From Punica granatum (taxonomy: Eukaryota; Streptophyta; Magnoliopsida; Myrtales; Lythraceae), in assembly GCF_007655135.1 (NCBI RefSeq), contig NC_045127.1:7449001-7513000 (forward strand): a stretch of DNA of 64,000 nucleotides, written 5' to 3'. Made by a program: the position numbers and the translations under genes. Under the pieces are notes generated by a model. The model had not been told where the DNA came from, ran no database searches, and saw nothing but the letters and a program-made list of their open reading frames with translations. Below, piece by piece: positions 1 through 13,633 of the stretch (positions are counted from its first letter, which is position 1; each line of letters starts with the position of its first letter).

Positions 1-956
1 TGTCACCTTGGTCTGCTCCAGGTCCGAGGACGCGCAAACACCAGGAGCCGGGATTGGAAGGATCCCAAGATCCGCACCAGAGATGTGTGTATATATATGT
101 GTGGACCAGCGGGAGTATGATATACATGCATGATTTCTAATCATAAAGCATGCTAATGGAAAAGAGAAGCATATCGGGCAGTTGCATGTTCTTCCCTTTA
201 TGAACTTTCTGGCACATTAAGCCTGCAAGAAGAAGAGAAAAAGCAACAAAAGACACATCATCAATTCCCACCTTCTTCTCCTTCTCCAAATGCTCTGATC
301 CCTGACGATCAGATGGAAGGCCAAGTCGGGTAATGGGTCATCGATCAGTCACTGTTCACAGGTCACGATCGAACATAGCTCGGTAAGGCTTGGTTTGAGG
401 GAAGTATATTTTAGCTAGCTAGGTCCAGTCAAATATTGTCGTGCGTTCGAGCGCAAAGTCAAAAGCCGGACCGGGCGCTTTCACTATACCCCGGTATTAT
501 TTTCCACCAAAGGCAATCAGTCTTTATTCTCCATTCAAGTGTGAATTATAAGATGAATACTATACCAGAAACCCGATGTACATCACTAGAGGTTAATGCC
601 ACATTGCTGTCGCAGCAAATCTATTGCCGTGTATCATTCTTGATCTGCGCTTTATAGATATATACTAATTATACTTTGGATACGAATGGTATGTACTAAC
701 CGATTGAGACTGATACAATAGTCTCATTCAATTATTATCGTGACTGTGCACCTTAAGGATGATGTTGCTGACTGTATAATAATATACATATATGGATGCC
801 ATCCCTACCTCAATTTTACAAGTGCAACTGCTAATGCTGACAGTGACACTGACCCAACTCCCCCCCTTCTTTGCCTACAAAACTCTCCCCCCTGTCTCCA
901 TCTCTCCCTCTCCCTCTCCTCTCACAACGCACAGACAGAACAAATCAATATTAACT
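1..956. other. Upstream region of the BAHD gene, no gene seen
   Basis: Non-coding, with short spurious reading frames only. The last 200 bases become C/T-rich, as expected for a plant 5' leader just before the start at 957. An in-frame ATG at 792 would add 55 residues of low-complexity sequence that is not BAHD-like. I see no RNA gene or recognisable repeat here. Confidence 0.5.
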
Positions 957-3525
957 ATGTTGACGACGTCTCATCTAGAGCTCCCGGACTGCTCCTACCT
1001 CAGCGCGCCGACGTTGATCAAGCCACTGGCCCCAACCCCAAGCCACTCCCTCTACCTCTCCAAACTCGACGACCAACCCTTCCTCCGTTTTGCCATCAAG
1101 TACCTCTACCTCTTCCGCAGTCCGTCGCGCTCTTCCTCCGTCCCATCCCCTGGCAGTCTGAGGTCGTCGCTCTCCAAGGTTCTCGTCGACTACTACCCGC
1201 TGGCAGGGAGGCTGAGGCCCAGTCTTGAGGATGATGGGAAGCTGGAGGTCGACTGCAACGGGGAAGGCGCGGTGTTTGTTGAGGGAGCCATGGAGATCAC
1301 CGCCGAGGATTTTCTCCGGGTCTCGAGTAAGCCAAACAGGTCCTGGAGGAAGCTGCTGCACAAGGTTGATGCCCGCAGCTTCTTGGATGTTCCCCCGCTC
1401 ATTGTTCAGGTGAGGACCATTTCTGACGATTCTCTCATTTATCCTCCCTTTACTTATTACGGTTATCAAGGAACAAATTAATAAACTCCTATAACTCTCG
1501 AGTCATTTGACAAAGTCGGACCACGAGCTCAACGTAGTTTGTCGATTTTTCTATACAGTCTAGTAATTAATTATTTTTAGGGACCGTTTTAGATAAGCGA
1601 TCAATGGCTTAACAACTGCGATTAGGATCCTCCCATCTTCCGCATTTTCTCAGCCCATAGCTAAGAAGCAAAGTAGCTCAGCACGACATGACATGCAACA
1701 TAAATCTCGCCTAAACTCATCTTAAACATTTTACGAGCAATTGCATGGTAATAAACTCGAACTATATATTGGATTACAGAATAGAATCCAGCTTAGAGAA
1801 GTATTAATTCTAATAATTATCTGGTCATTATTATCTTCATTTCCTATTGTTTAATTGAATCCGTTGAAGCTAGCTACTGGGAGTAGGGGATTAATTCCAC
1901 TATATGGTTTGGTGCTCCAATATCTTGTGACAACTACGGCCATAAAAGGATAACGTTATATATTAATTCCAATTTCCAAATTCCTGACAGTGATCTCTCC
2001 ATCAAATTCCTCTCTTTTCTCCAAAGTGATTTTGCCAATGCTGCAACACTCACTGACGAGGCATCCAAATTCCACATCGGATAGAGATAAGGGCTAAGAT
2101 AAGCTTAATAGAACAAAAGCCATGCACCCACTTCTGCTAAGAGTCACCTTTTAAGAACAAAAATCTGATGGGTAATTGCTCCAAGGTGAACAATTTCCAT
2201 TTCCCTATTCTGGACGCACACTCTCGTCATTTATGAAGAAATGACGCTAGTCACTTCTATTGCGGCATCTTTATGCATATATTTTTTGATGAAATAAACT
2301 ATAGAAGACATTACTCTCGCAATTTCGGGGGGAAACACTTTAAATTATTTTTTAGTGCGCGTGCTTCCTAATACTCGAACTGGTGTGATTCGAATAAAAT
2401 ATAATTATCTGGTAAAAAAAATGTCATATTATCAAACCCCCCACCCAAAAAATAAAAAATAAAAAATATATATATATAGTTGATTCCGTTCCTTGATTTT
2501 CCTGTGAAATCATCAACTCAGAAATATATTTCCGGTCGCAGGTGACGAAGCTCCGGTGCGGAGGAATGATCTTATGCACCGGTATCAACCACTGCCTTTG
2601 CGACGGCATTGGAACGTCGCAGTTCCTACACGCCTGGGCCCACATAACAGCCAATCGAAACATCGACCGACCTCCCACCCCTTTCCACTCCCGCCACGTG
2701 TTAAGTCCAAGGGACCCACCAGAAATAACATCACGACACCCCGTATTTACAAAACATGCCACCGGAGAGCACAATTACGATCTCACCCTCCACCTCCAGT
2801 CCCAGCCCTTGGTCCCCGTCTCCGTAGCCATCCCCCCGTCCTTTATCCAGCGCCTCAAAAGGCTGTGCTCGCCGATGTTAAAATGCACCGCCTTCGAGGT
2901 TCTCGCTTCGCACACGTGGCGCTCCTGGGCCAGGTCGCTAGGCCTTCCGCCGATGCTACACTCGAAGCTCCTCTTCTCCACCAACTTCAGGAAGAAGCTC
3001 TTCCCGCCGCTACCCGACGGTTTCTACGGCAACGGCTTCCTGCTTGCGTGCGCGGAGTGCGCCGTGAGAGATCTTGTGGGCAGCTCAGACAACCTGCATC
3101 ACAGTGTGAGGCTGGTCCAGGAGGCGAAATTGGCCGTGACGGAGGAGTACGTGAGGTCGGTAGTTGACTACCTGGAGGCCGACCGGTCGGCGAGGCCGGA
3201 CCTGTCGGCGAGCCTGGTGATTTCGGAGTGGTCCAGGCTGGGGCTGGAGGAGGTGGACTTCGGCAGTGGGACGGCGGCTTGCATGGGGCCTCTAGGAAGC
3301 GACGTGTACTGCCTGTTCCTGCCGGTGGCTGGGGAGGCGGAGTCGGTGAGGGTGCTCTTATCGCTGCCAGAGAGCGCGGCGGAGAAGTTTGAGTACTACA
3401 TGAGGGGTGGTGGTTTGAGCAATGAAGGAGAAAATGGGAATTGCGCGAATTATGGGTTTCATGAGGAGGACGTAGATGGGATGCTGACGTGTGACTATGC
3501 GAATGGTCAGCAATGCGTAAATTAA
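957..3525 (+). CDS. BAHD (HXXXD-type) acyltransferase, two exons
   Basis: Exons are 957-1409 and 2542-3525, separated by a phase-0 GT-AG intron of 1132 bp, giving about 478 residues, a normal BAHD length. BAHD enzymes move an acyl group from acyl-CoA to an alcohol or amine in the cytosol. The catalytic HXXXD motif is seen as HCLCD at residues 168-172 at the start of exon 2, and exon 1 carries the family motif YPLAGR. The second conserved motif, DFGWG, reads DFGSG at about 390-394, so the tryptophan is replaced by serine. The start at 957 is chosen because family-like sequence begins there. The intron position shortly before HXXXD is common in this family. The exact substrate cannot be read from sequence; alcohol or fatty-alcohol acylation is possible. 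Family assignment is firm, function is not. Confidence 0.9.
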
Positions 3526-5485
3526 GAAAATCCTTGGAAGTGAACGGAGAAAATGAGAAATTCTGATTTCTATGGTTTCATTTTCATCTCTTATGGTGGT
3601 TTGATCAACTTTTTATGGTGTAATTTGGTATAAAATATTAATTTAATTGTTATGGCGGGGTTGGGACAGTCAAGTAGGACCCGAAACCACCCGAAGAAAT
3701 AACCATCTTGTAAATAGAAGTCAAATAATCCCTCTCATTTGTTTTTTTTTTTTTTGTGTAATGTCTTTTGTTCAAGTAGTATATCTATACAGAGGAGACG
3801 GAAGGAATTTAGTAGAGTGATATTTTTGTGATAATTTAATTCTTTTATCTGTCTTCTATTATGGCCATAAGACTTCATTTTGACTTGTTAATATTCATTT
3901 TTCTTCTACCTACAACTTTATCTGAAAAAGTTATTAATGTTGATCGATATTAATTTGCCAAAAAAAAAAGAGTGGCGTCATTTTGTCGGATATCTGATTC
4001 CTACTCGTTCCATCTATCACTTTCCAAATCTAGTTCCGCAAAACAGATCCGCGGTCAAACTTACATACGGAATCAAGATATAATTCTTGACTAATTCGAC
4101 CAATGGATGGAGAAAGTTGTGGAAATTTTCTCCATCCTTCATCAATGTTGATGACGAACCATCTGTTAGGATGACAAGTTGCTTAATTTCAAATCAAGCT
4201 TTTCTTATTTCACTCACCCAAAAAAAAAAGCTTTCTCTAGTTCACCCACCCACCGAAAAAAAAGAAAAGCCTATCACAAAAAGAAGTATCTTTCTTTAAT
4301 TAATTCATTAATTTAGTCCCCAAATTAATATCTAATTGAACTAAAATGTGGGCCCTTTTTGGCTAGGGCAAATATAAATTATAGTTTTCTTATAAGATAG
4401 TTCACGTGTATATATGCAAAGTGATCTTGAGTCATGACGAGTGACTGAAGAGATTGAAAATATGAGAGTTCACCCTCGTTTAATTTATAAATCCCGAGAA
4501 TCCGTGCACAAATTAAAGTTTAAGGAGCTCTTTCCTACCGGAAGTTTAAGGAGCTCTTTCCCATTGTTTCTTTTTCCCGACCTTTCCATAGCAAGGAAAG
4601 CATGCATGCAGTTTAGAAAGAAGATAAATGCATATAATAAGCAATATGATAGACTTAAGTGCAAGTTCAGGTCGGACGCGCACTAACCAAGAAAAAAGTA
4701 ATTGGTTTTCCTTTTAACTACGCATGTTTTTGAAGACAGAAACCAAGAAATCGTGTGTATAATTCACCCAGAAACACACAGATATATATGTGTGTGTGTG
4801 TGTGTGTGTGACATATAGATAATTCACATACATTTTCAAGCTAGTTTTCTGAAGTAATTTGTGACACATAATTATTTCATCAAGGGCTCAACAATGTTTC
4901 ATGCTCGCCCTCTTGAAACCAATTCGGCTCGCCCTCGGTCGAGAGCATAGTGAGATCTCTTTCTAGACCAAATCTTCGGGCATTCTTCTTTTTAATGAGA
5001 ACCCCTGGGTTGAATGGGTAAAAACTGTTTCATTATATCATTGTAATTACTGTTCGCACGATTACAAAACTGCAGGTTCTTCAATATATTGAGCTGAGCC
5101 CGGTCATCCTCTTGTACATTCCCGAAGAGGAGTGGAAGTTGGAAGTGGCAGTATCCCAACATCGATCAATATTCTCACAAATGACATGCAACCAAGTCAG
5201 TTGGAACATAAATCACTAGTTATAGTAATGACGATCCAACTAGTCGGCCACTGGGAGCAAGCTAGGCCACTTTATAGACCCACATGAAAAGATTTGTCAA
5301 TATCTCCACAATATCAAAGATTCCACACTTGATGCATCCTTTTGTCAATTGTAATATTGTATGGTCGGTCACTTTTAAATTTTTTGGGCAATTTTTGTTC
5401 TTAATTATTAGTTTTTTTTCTCTTAATATTCGAATATAGAAAAGTGAATTTAATCATGAAAGCATATCCCTCCCACTTGATCTTG

Positions 5486-5521
<36 letters not shown>

Positions 5522-7000
5522 CTTTTTCTTTTTTTGGTTCGGTGGTGCCTATCCTGCTCCTCTTTTTTGTTTAGAGGATACTCTCATTGACCATTGCAGA
5601 TGAGGAACTTTGTTGAAAATAGTCAACCTGGATATTTGGAGACGCGCCTGGCCTTGACTGGCCTAAACAGAAAAAGAAAGTGAAGGCCTTCCATTGGAGG
5701 ATCTTTTAAGTGCTATTATTTTTTTAATTAATTTTGCCCAATGTTACTGGTTTCGTTGAATAATACAATATACTAACCAACCTAGGACCATATTGTAGAC
5801 AAGGGACTTAAGAGCCCTAAGTCAGCAAACATGGAGCCCAATTAATTGCATCCTCTCTGGGGAACTATATGGATGTTAAACTTGGTTGTTATAATGTAAC
5901 TTGCGTGGTCGCTTCCTAAAGTTCCAACTACCTCTCTTCTCCTTAGGAATTCTAGAATACTGTAATGACCCGTTTTGATTTAAAAAAAAAGTGTAACTTT
6001 TGTAGTGATTGTTCTTCTAGCCAGTTATTTCGCACGAAAGTATAATTCACATTTGAAAGCATTTCACGTGAGAGGTTCGAATTATATTGTACTCCATGTG
6101 GAATCCTAATCTATAAATATGGGATGATTGGTGCATATTGCCAAATTACAAGAATCCAGTGCATCTAGACTACATTTTTTTTTGTCCAATTACATCCACG
6201 GAATTTGATACTTCATCAATATAAATATATACATGTTGATGAGTGAGATGTGATTGCGCCACATAAGCCAAATTATAAGATCCTCATGTCTAAGTAAAGT
6301 GATCTTTCAATATTCCACTCAAATGAAATTTTACCATATTTTATGTGCATCATATTCAACAAAATTTAAATATTTGTCAATATTATTTGCATGTAATAAT
6401 ATATAGTTGAAATTTTTTTTAATTTTTTTTGAGTTTTTCGATAATTGAAAAGAACTCCTCGATATTTATAACATTTTCTTAAAATGTAATGTGCTAAATA
6501 CCTTAAAAATATAAGATTATTTATTTTATAGGTTATCTTTTTACTCACTATAGATTTTCGTACGCTCTAATATCTACATTGTATCTCTCGCTCTTTTTAT
6601 GTGCTTGTACATATTACAGGATTATTATTTCTCTATAAAAATGATATTTATTTTTTTGTTTAGACTATAAAAATGATATTCACATTTCCATAATATACAG
6701 GACCACATAATTTTTCGCGATGATAATATTCACTTCTTTGACTCAGTCATAATTTGTAGCGTTTTTTATGTTTACCTGGTAACAATAGAGTTTTTAACAT
6801 ACCCTTTTTTTTCCCTTTTAAATTCCTATCTATACTCCTTTGTATGTCATATATATAATTTATATATTTTGATCATACAGAAATTGACAAAAAATATCAC
6901 ACGATGCACGGGCATTGATTGATTTTTTCCTAAAACCCCGAATGCCCATGACAAAAAGCTATATATGAACTATATTTTCTAAAACTATAACAAGATTAGC
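3526..7000. other. AT-rich intergenic DNA
   Basis: No gene is supported. It holds poly-A/T tracts, a (TG)n run near 4790-4810 and a (CT)n run at 5489-5518. The 81-codon frame at 4441-4686 has no recognisable domain, and I treat it as chance. Confidence 0.5.
5489..5518. repeat. (CT)n microsatellite
   Basis: An uninterrupted CT dinucleotide run of about 15 units, followed by a T-rich tract. Confidence 0.95.
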
Positions 7001-7250
7001 CAAATTGTTACATGCATTTAGTTCATTTTCAAGTTAGACATATTCATGGTAAATTTTACATGTTATTCTATGTCCTAAGGGCATAGATTAGAAAAATTCC
7101 ATATATAATTTGCGGGTGTGGCAAAACTAGTATCATATTGTCTTTCACTGCCACTCGATTTTTTTAATTTATGTAAGTAAGTCTACATAAGATTGTTATC
7201 ACATGGAAAACTCACTGTAATAAACCCGTTCAATGCACGAGTCAGGCTAG
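7000..7250 (+). mobile_element. Candidate Helitron 3' termini
   Basis: Two Helitron-like 3' ends lie close together. One has a small TTTGC...GCAAA hairpin (7109-7125) and then CTAG at 7127-7130 followed by T. The second has a CCCGTTCAATGCACGAG hairpin-like block (7225-7241) and then CTAG at 7247-7250 followed by T. The hairpin-then-CTAG-T arrangement is the established Helitron terminus. No 5' TC end could be assigned, so full length is unknown and these may be nested fragments. Confidence 0.45.
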
Positions 7251-7973
7251 TTGTCATAAATGTAGTGATTAATAGACATTATTCAACTTGCAATAAACAT
7301 TGATATTGATGGATAAATTACATATCCAAGTGGACAAAGATGGGCTGGGCTGGACCAAGAAAGGCCTACCCCCATGTAAATCTATTATTTTATTATTTCT
7401 GAATTATTGTTGGACTGTGCATATAGTATTTTGCAGCATCTGTAGGCTTTGGTTCGGCCCGGAGCATAGGAACTTTGGCAAAGCTTCTTCCCACGTAGGA
7501 ATTTGCTCACAGGTATGATAGAATACATAATCCCTTCTTTCATCAGCGTTTGATAATTAATATCATCTGTCAGGAAAAAATACATCGACTTCAATGCACA
7601 ATCGAAGGCATGCTTTGACAATTTGTTCCCAATCAATTATTTAACATAGCAACATCTTGCTAGTTGCAGCTCGAGAATGACGGTAAGAATTCGACTATAT
7701 CATGGACTCACAAAATAAAAGCATCGTTTTACAGTCGGGAAACATAGTTAAGTCATCATCGCGCAGTACAAATAACTATATATAAATGCTCGAGTTTTCG
7801 GCCTTTTCGATTTGTCCCTCTCCTTTTCTTCTGTTGTGCCGCAATATTTCAAATCTCATTGAGTGTTCATTTCTTCTTGAATATATAATTTGTTTCTTTA
7901 TACGTTCCAAAGCTGAATACATATAGCCTTTATATATATATATACACACACACTAGTAAATTTACACACGCAC

Positions 7974-8530
7974 GTCACTTGGGCCTATAAGAGATTGGAC
8001 CCATCTCTAACGCAAAAGCTCGAACTCATAGGTTGTGATACACAATCACTTACAAACTCACGAATTTCTCTTTAGTTTTTCCGTATGAGAAAATGTGTTG
8101 TAACACCCGCCCTCACGTGGTAACGTGTGGCTTTGATGCTTCACTTACACGTGCCACGTGGACTTGAATATTCGCCCTAAAAAACTGACTACGAGTCGGG
8201 CCTGGACTTCCGTGCTTAGGACTTAACCACGAGGTGGACTTCTTCTTACACTTCGGGCGAAAGGAGGGGGGATAATTGATAATGAGGCCACACTTGAGCC
8301 GGACTAAGATGAGGCGCAATTTGATTACCTCGAAACTAGATTTGGCATGGTGTGGGCCCACACATGCGTGTGAAAGCTTAACCCGCTTTGATTTCATATA
8401 AAATATCACTTGACCTATAAGCGATTGGGTCCATCTCCAACTCAAAAGTTCGAGCTGATAGGATGTGGTACCCAATCACTTATAAACCCATGGATTTCTC
8501 TTTAGTTTTTCCGTGTGAGATAATATGTCT
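7974..8530. mobile_element. TRIM-like element with terminal direct repeats
   Basis: Two direct repeats of about 127 bp (7974-8100 and 8404-8530) flank about 300 bp of non-coding DNA. They share blocks such as CTATAAG.GATTGG, CCATCTC and TTCTCTTTAGTTTTTCCG. Short direct terminal repeats around a tiny non-coding core are the layout of terminal-repeat retrotransposons in miniature. The repeats differ at many positions, so the insertion is not recent. I could not find a convincing primer-binding site, so a simple segment duplication is the alternative. Confidence 0.5.
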
Positions 8531-11500
8531 CAATAATAAAGTTAAAATACATAATACTCGAACGACATAATATATAGGAAAACTCTTTCAAAAAAGAAAT
8601 ATATAAATTAATAATATTTCATTTAAATGGATTTGTGACCATTTTTAGTCAGAAAACTGTGAGGATTGATGACCCAAAAAACAAAACTTTGGACTTTCTA
8701 TTATTTCTGGTACGAATTTTTTAATTGAAAAAGTTACAAATTATGAATTTCTTATCACATTTAGTATGCCATCTCTGTTTTATCAATTTCAATGGATTTT
8801 TCTAACATGACATTAACATTGTAGACATGGCACATGAAAATCTACCAAGTGGAATCCATAGGTATTTAAATATTAAATTAAAAGCAAAAATTATTAAAAG
8901 AAAATTAATAATATTCACAAAAAAAAATATTTTATTTTATTTTATAATAAAATAAATAAATAATATTAAATCCAATGAAAACATATATATTTATATATAT
9001 TAATAATGGTATTTACATATGTGTAACATGAAAATATATATACAAAATTAACATACTAATGACAAATCACTATATCTAAATATATGTATCGATTTTTATA
9101 TAATTTTACGAAATTATCCCAATTATTTTTTACTCTATAGAAGAAAAGTAAAACTGAAGGCAAAAAATAAAATTATAAAACTACTCCAATTTTAAACTAA
9201 GATATCTTATCTCGTTCCTTTTCATTCACACGTAGTCAGCTTCCACTTTGCTTTTTACTTATTTTTCTTTAACCTTCACTCTATCTCTATATCTATCTCA
9301 ACCTAAATTAATTTTCTTTTCTTTCACTAAACAAATTATTTTTTTCAATTTTCATCACAATTTATATATATATATATTTTAATAATAACACAATTATATA
9401 AAATTACAAATAGTATATAATGATGAAAATACAAAGGCAATATTTTTAACTATGTTTTTTTTTCCCACGTTGCGCATAGCGCTGGTGTAGAATTTAGTGT
9501 ATGAATAATAAAAATTTAATAACTATGATTAGAATATACACATACATATATAGTTAGATATGACGGACAAGATCATTAACTTAGCGGGGGAAGAAAGCAT
9601 CAACGAAGTGATCGCCTCCGACAATTTTGCGGCCGACTGAGCTGCCTAGCAAACGGCTAGGGCTTAAAAATATGCAATTCTTCCCAGATTAATGATGGTC
9701 ATGGGACCCAAAAGTTATCAATGATAGCAGATTTTGCTTTTGGGGAGCAATTATTGCAGTAAAGACGGCACTTTTTGTCAATCTTTTCATAAAAATAGAA
9801 GTGAAAATGGGATTTGTTTAGTGTAAATGTATTGATGTTATATATATATATATATATATACATATTTTACATATAGAGAAGAGCACTAACATCAATGGTG
9901 GCTAGCTAAACTAGACCAAGAGAGAGGTATATTATGTTTCTTATATGCTCCCCATCCCTTTATTTTATTTTATTTTATTTTTTGGTAGGTTATTTTCTTT
10001 GGTTTTGTCTCTAGCATATAATACATATACATATATATTTATAATTTTCTCCTCGCATTTCTGCTTCTTTTTTATTCATCATATTGTATATGGTTCTTTT
10101 CATTAGACAAGTACTTGAATACCTTACAATTTAAATAACTTAGTGGACCAAGTTTGCGGAAATTCATGCTGTATTTATGAACTTGAATTTTTTCATATAA
10201 GTATATTTACTTTCAGTTAATTACAAAATGTTGCGTACGTTATGTCGGAGAGAATGTGTGTAGACCACGATGCAGTCAGAACAGGAGCATGAGAGGCTTT
10301 AAATACTGACATTGGCAATATGTTTGAACTCTATTACGTTTATAAGGGAAGATGTAGAGGCAATGGAAGGGCAGAATACAAATGTTCATGAAATGTACAA
10401 GTGAAAAAGTAGAATTTTCTCAGTTTTCATATGATGCATGGTCCGAGAAAAAGATGGTATGGATATAATCGACTTGGGAGAGGACATGTTTCCTTGAAAA
10501 GCTAGCTGTGAGAATAACAAGGAATTGAGGGAGGGCTAATTGTACTATTATTTATAGTTTTTTTCTTGTAGATTTTCCATGCTTCAATAATAATCCTAAT
10601 AACGAGGCGTCTCATTGTTTAAACGGTGCCCAAATATGGCTGCAGTCATACTTAACTTTGTGTTGCTTCTGTTAAGAAGAACATATATATATATATGTGT
10701 GTGTTTGTGTGTGTGTGTAGTGTATAATATATGCATTTGATTTCGAAACTTGAAGTATGTAATAAAGAAGAATATATATCATGAAATTGAAGGAATAAAC
10801 TTGTACCAGATGAAATGGGCTCATTTAATCCTGTGGGACATTCTTTTTTTTTTTTTTAACAAGGGGAAGATTCACAGGAAAGGAATCATGATTATTTTTC
10901 ATTCATATCGACCCAAAGGCTGATGAAGAAACAGCTTTAGGGAAAATGAATCTTGGAAGGTAGTGAGACTGGGAAATATGGGAAAGGTTATATAACTTAG
11001 TGATGGAAAAAAAAATACTATAAAGAAAAGCTTTTAAATCGCCCTACCAAAAAAAAAATTTAATGGGAAAAAGAAAATAAAAGTTAAAATGAAAGGTCTC
11101 AAATACGAATGAACAACTGGACACAGCGATCGATATGTATTAAGTTTAAATCTCTGACTCTTTTCATTTGATGAAATATTATTACCATTCATATTGGCTC
11201 GGGAAAAAAGGTTTAGACTTGCTTAAAGTCATGGGATTGCGCTTAGTTTGCTTCGGCTACGAAATTGAATTTCATGCTTAGATCTATTAAATAAAAGAAT
11301 AGATTATTAGTATACAGTTGAGAAGATTATTGAATTAATGAAATAGTAAAAGGAGTAAAATAATTGGTGGGCATGCACTGAAAGTGCGAAAAAAGCAGAG
11401 GGGAAAGGGGAAAAAGAAATAAAATAAAAGGACCTAAAAAGTAAAGGGGAAGCATTGCCCATGCTCTGATCTCACGTTCTCCCACCAAACTTTTCATCTG

Positions 11501-11934
11501 ACGTGAACTTTTGTGGGGCTGATCGCATAATAATTTATTAAATATTTGTTTTATAGAATGCTGTCTAACTCTGATTTTTAACTCAATAATGCCAAACTAA
11601 TTATACTCCTCGATTAGCCGCTGTTAATTGTATATTAATCCCCATTTTTGTGTGTTTACCAATGTGTTTAATCATTCCCATCTTTAGATTGGACATCTCT
11701 AAGAGTATAGACTATAGAGCTACTCCTTTTGGACTAGTTAATTTACGATGATAATATTGTTGGTATCACGTCGCATATAAATATAATGTGGGTTTGCACT
11801 ATTATATAATTGACTGAAAAATCAAACCCTAGTTACAATTTTAATTACCATAAGCAAGGAGAAATTTGAATATTGCCAATAAGAACAGAAATCTGATTGA
11901 ATAATGTAGGGAACTTAATATAGATCCACTTCAT

Positions 11935-11973
<39 letters not shown>

Positions 11974-11990
11974 CAATGTAAGGTCCGAGC
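8531..11990. other. AT-rich intergenic DNA with microsatellites
   Basis: No gene seen. Contents are very AT-rich stretches (8880-9010), a possible degenerate Helitron hairpin with GCGCATAGCGC at about 9470-9500, (TA)n near 9839-9860, a TG-rich run near 10700 and (AT)n at about 11938-11967. Confidence 0.5.
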
Positions 11991-12124
11991 CAGTTTGCGA
12001 TTGATCCTAAGCGACTATGTTCTTCTATATATACATTTTAATTTTGCCTGCCCTAGAGTTCTAGGGGCGGCTGATCAATTAGGGCCCCACCAAGTGATAA
12101 GTTATGATAGTGCTTCGTATAGAA

Positions 12125-12512
12125 TAGCTCTACCTATCTTTTGTTTCACTTGTTTTGGAACAATCACAAACACTTTTTTTTTTATTATGGATCTACTTCC
12201 AAAAATTCAATGCGTAATCTTAGCATTCAATCGATATTCCTGAATAATCTCATTTTTCAATTATTCAACCATTTCATTTTATCAAGTTCAATGTTAGTCA
12301 GATTATTCAACATTTATATGTTTAAATGCAATAGCAAAATGTTATTTGTAACAAGTAGTTTTGTTGGTTGGTTAATTGGTCACATTTTATTCATGAAATG
12401 GGTGGAATTGGTATTAGTTTGGATACAACAAAACAATTCTATTAGATCTAATGTACTTTTTCGATCTAATAAGTACCTCGTGTCAGATTGAGAAATTCTA
12501 TAGATCGAATCA
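12125..12512 (+). pseudogene. ycf1: Nuclear plastid insert: fragment of ycf1 (TIC214)
   Basis: The frame at 12141-12491 closely matches the N-terminal membrane region of plastid ycf1/Tic214, with recognisable pieces such as [18 protein letters not shown] and [15 protein letters not shown]. Similarity begins abruptly at about 12125 and continues at DNA level to about 12512, where a one-base loss after the LVS codons brings in a stop. Ycf1 is a chloroplast-encoded protein-import component. A short fragment in nuclear DNA with no plastid neighbours is a nuclear plastid insertion (NUPT), not a working gene. Several substitutions from the usual plastid sequence indicate it is not a recent transfer. 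Confidence 0.85.
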
Positions 12513-12517
12513 TTGTG

Positions 12518-12548
<31 letters not shown>

Positions 12549-13592
12549 AGATTTATTCAATGGTCCCTCCTCTTCTCGAGTATGAGTAGGAGATGTATAC
12601 CACTTTAATTGAAATGAAGATTGATGATACAAACATTTTCAACACAAGGAAATAGATTTTTATTTCATTTTAATTTGTCCTTATCAACGTAGGCAAAGAA
12701 ATTAGGGAGAGAGCTCCCGAAGTGTTGCTCGATTCCATCAGAGAAGAGTCGATAGTAGCTGGGTTGAACCACGGGTAAAATATGCTATGTAATTAAGTTT
12801 GCATGCGAACAAGTCATTAATTTTAATACATATTAGCTAGTGAAAGTTCAGTAACAATGTAGGATTGGTATGAGCAGAAATCCCAGTCTCCGGCTCGATC
12901 TCAGAGTGGGAATAGAGGGATCCCTAGGTCGGGCACCCAGGAGCTTGAGACAGATATATAGTTGAGGAGGACTGCCGGTGGAAACAAGAAGAGTCCCCCT
13001 TATGAGATGATTTAGAGTTACCATAAGGTCTCAAGTAACTTGAATAAGGATTATGATCGACCCATGTCATCGCGCACTTGGGAGGAGCAGATGGATCAGG
13101 TGCGATGTTATATATATAATATAGCTCCAAACCAATTTTTAAGGATGGTGCTAATTTGAGTGTCATATTTCTTTTTTTTCTTTTTTCTTTTTAAATCTCG
13201 AATTGTTACTCTATGTTAATTAATTAATTTTTTTTTCTTAATTTCAAAAGCTTTCTGATAGTCCATTAGTAAAATTGACGTGATAAGGGTAAATAAAGAA
13301 GAAGAAAGACCAAACTAAGACTTTTGATTTTATATAACAGTATAGATAATAGTATAAATGCTTATTAAGCCCGTCACAATCTCAATTGGACCTTTCATCA
13401 TTATTTAATGGTCTTCCAAGTCTGACTAATTCTTCACCAAGTCTAATAATCTTACTATATTTAGATATAAATAGTGCAAGTGATTATTTGCAGTGCAAGA
13501 GGTTGTAGGTTAGGGTAAGGATAAGCTCAAGGAGCAACTGCATGGATAACTAATATATAAACACACGTATAGTTATGGAGATGAAGATGAGG

Positions 13593-13633
<41 letters not shown>

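Noticed and set aside
792..956. In-frame upstream ATG extending the BAHD frame by 55 residues
   Set aside because: The extra residues are low-complexity and unlike BAHD N-termini; the family-like sequence begins at 957.
1410..1481. Read-through of the BAHD frame past 1409
   Set aside because: The sequence after 1409 is a GT donor and AT-rich; family similarity resumes only at 2542.
4441..4686. 81-codon frame on the plus strand
   Set aside because: No domain, no splice context and AT-rich surroundings; looks like chance.
9470..9500. GCGC-ATA-GCGC hairpin resembling a Helitron end
   Set aside because: No CTRR terminus at the right distance, so only noted in the intergenic entry.
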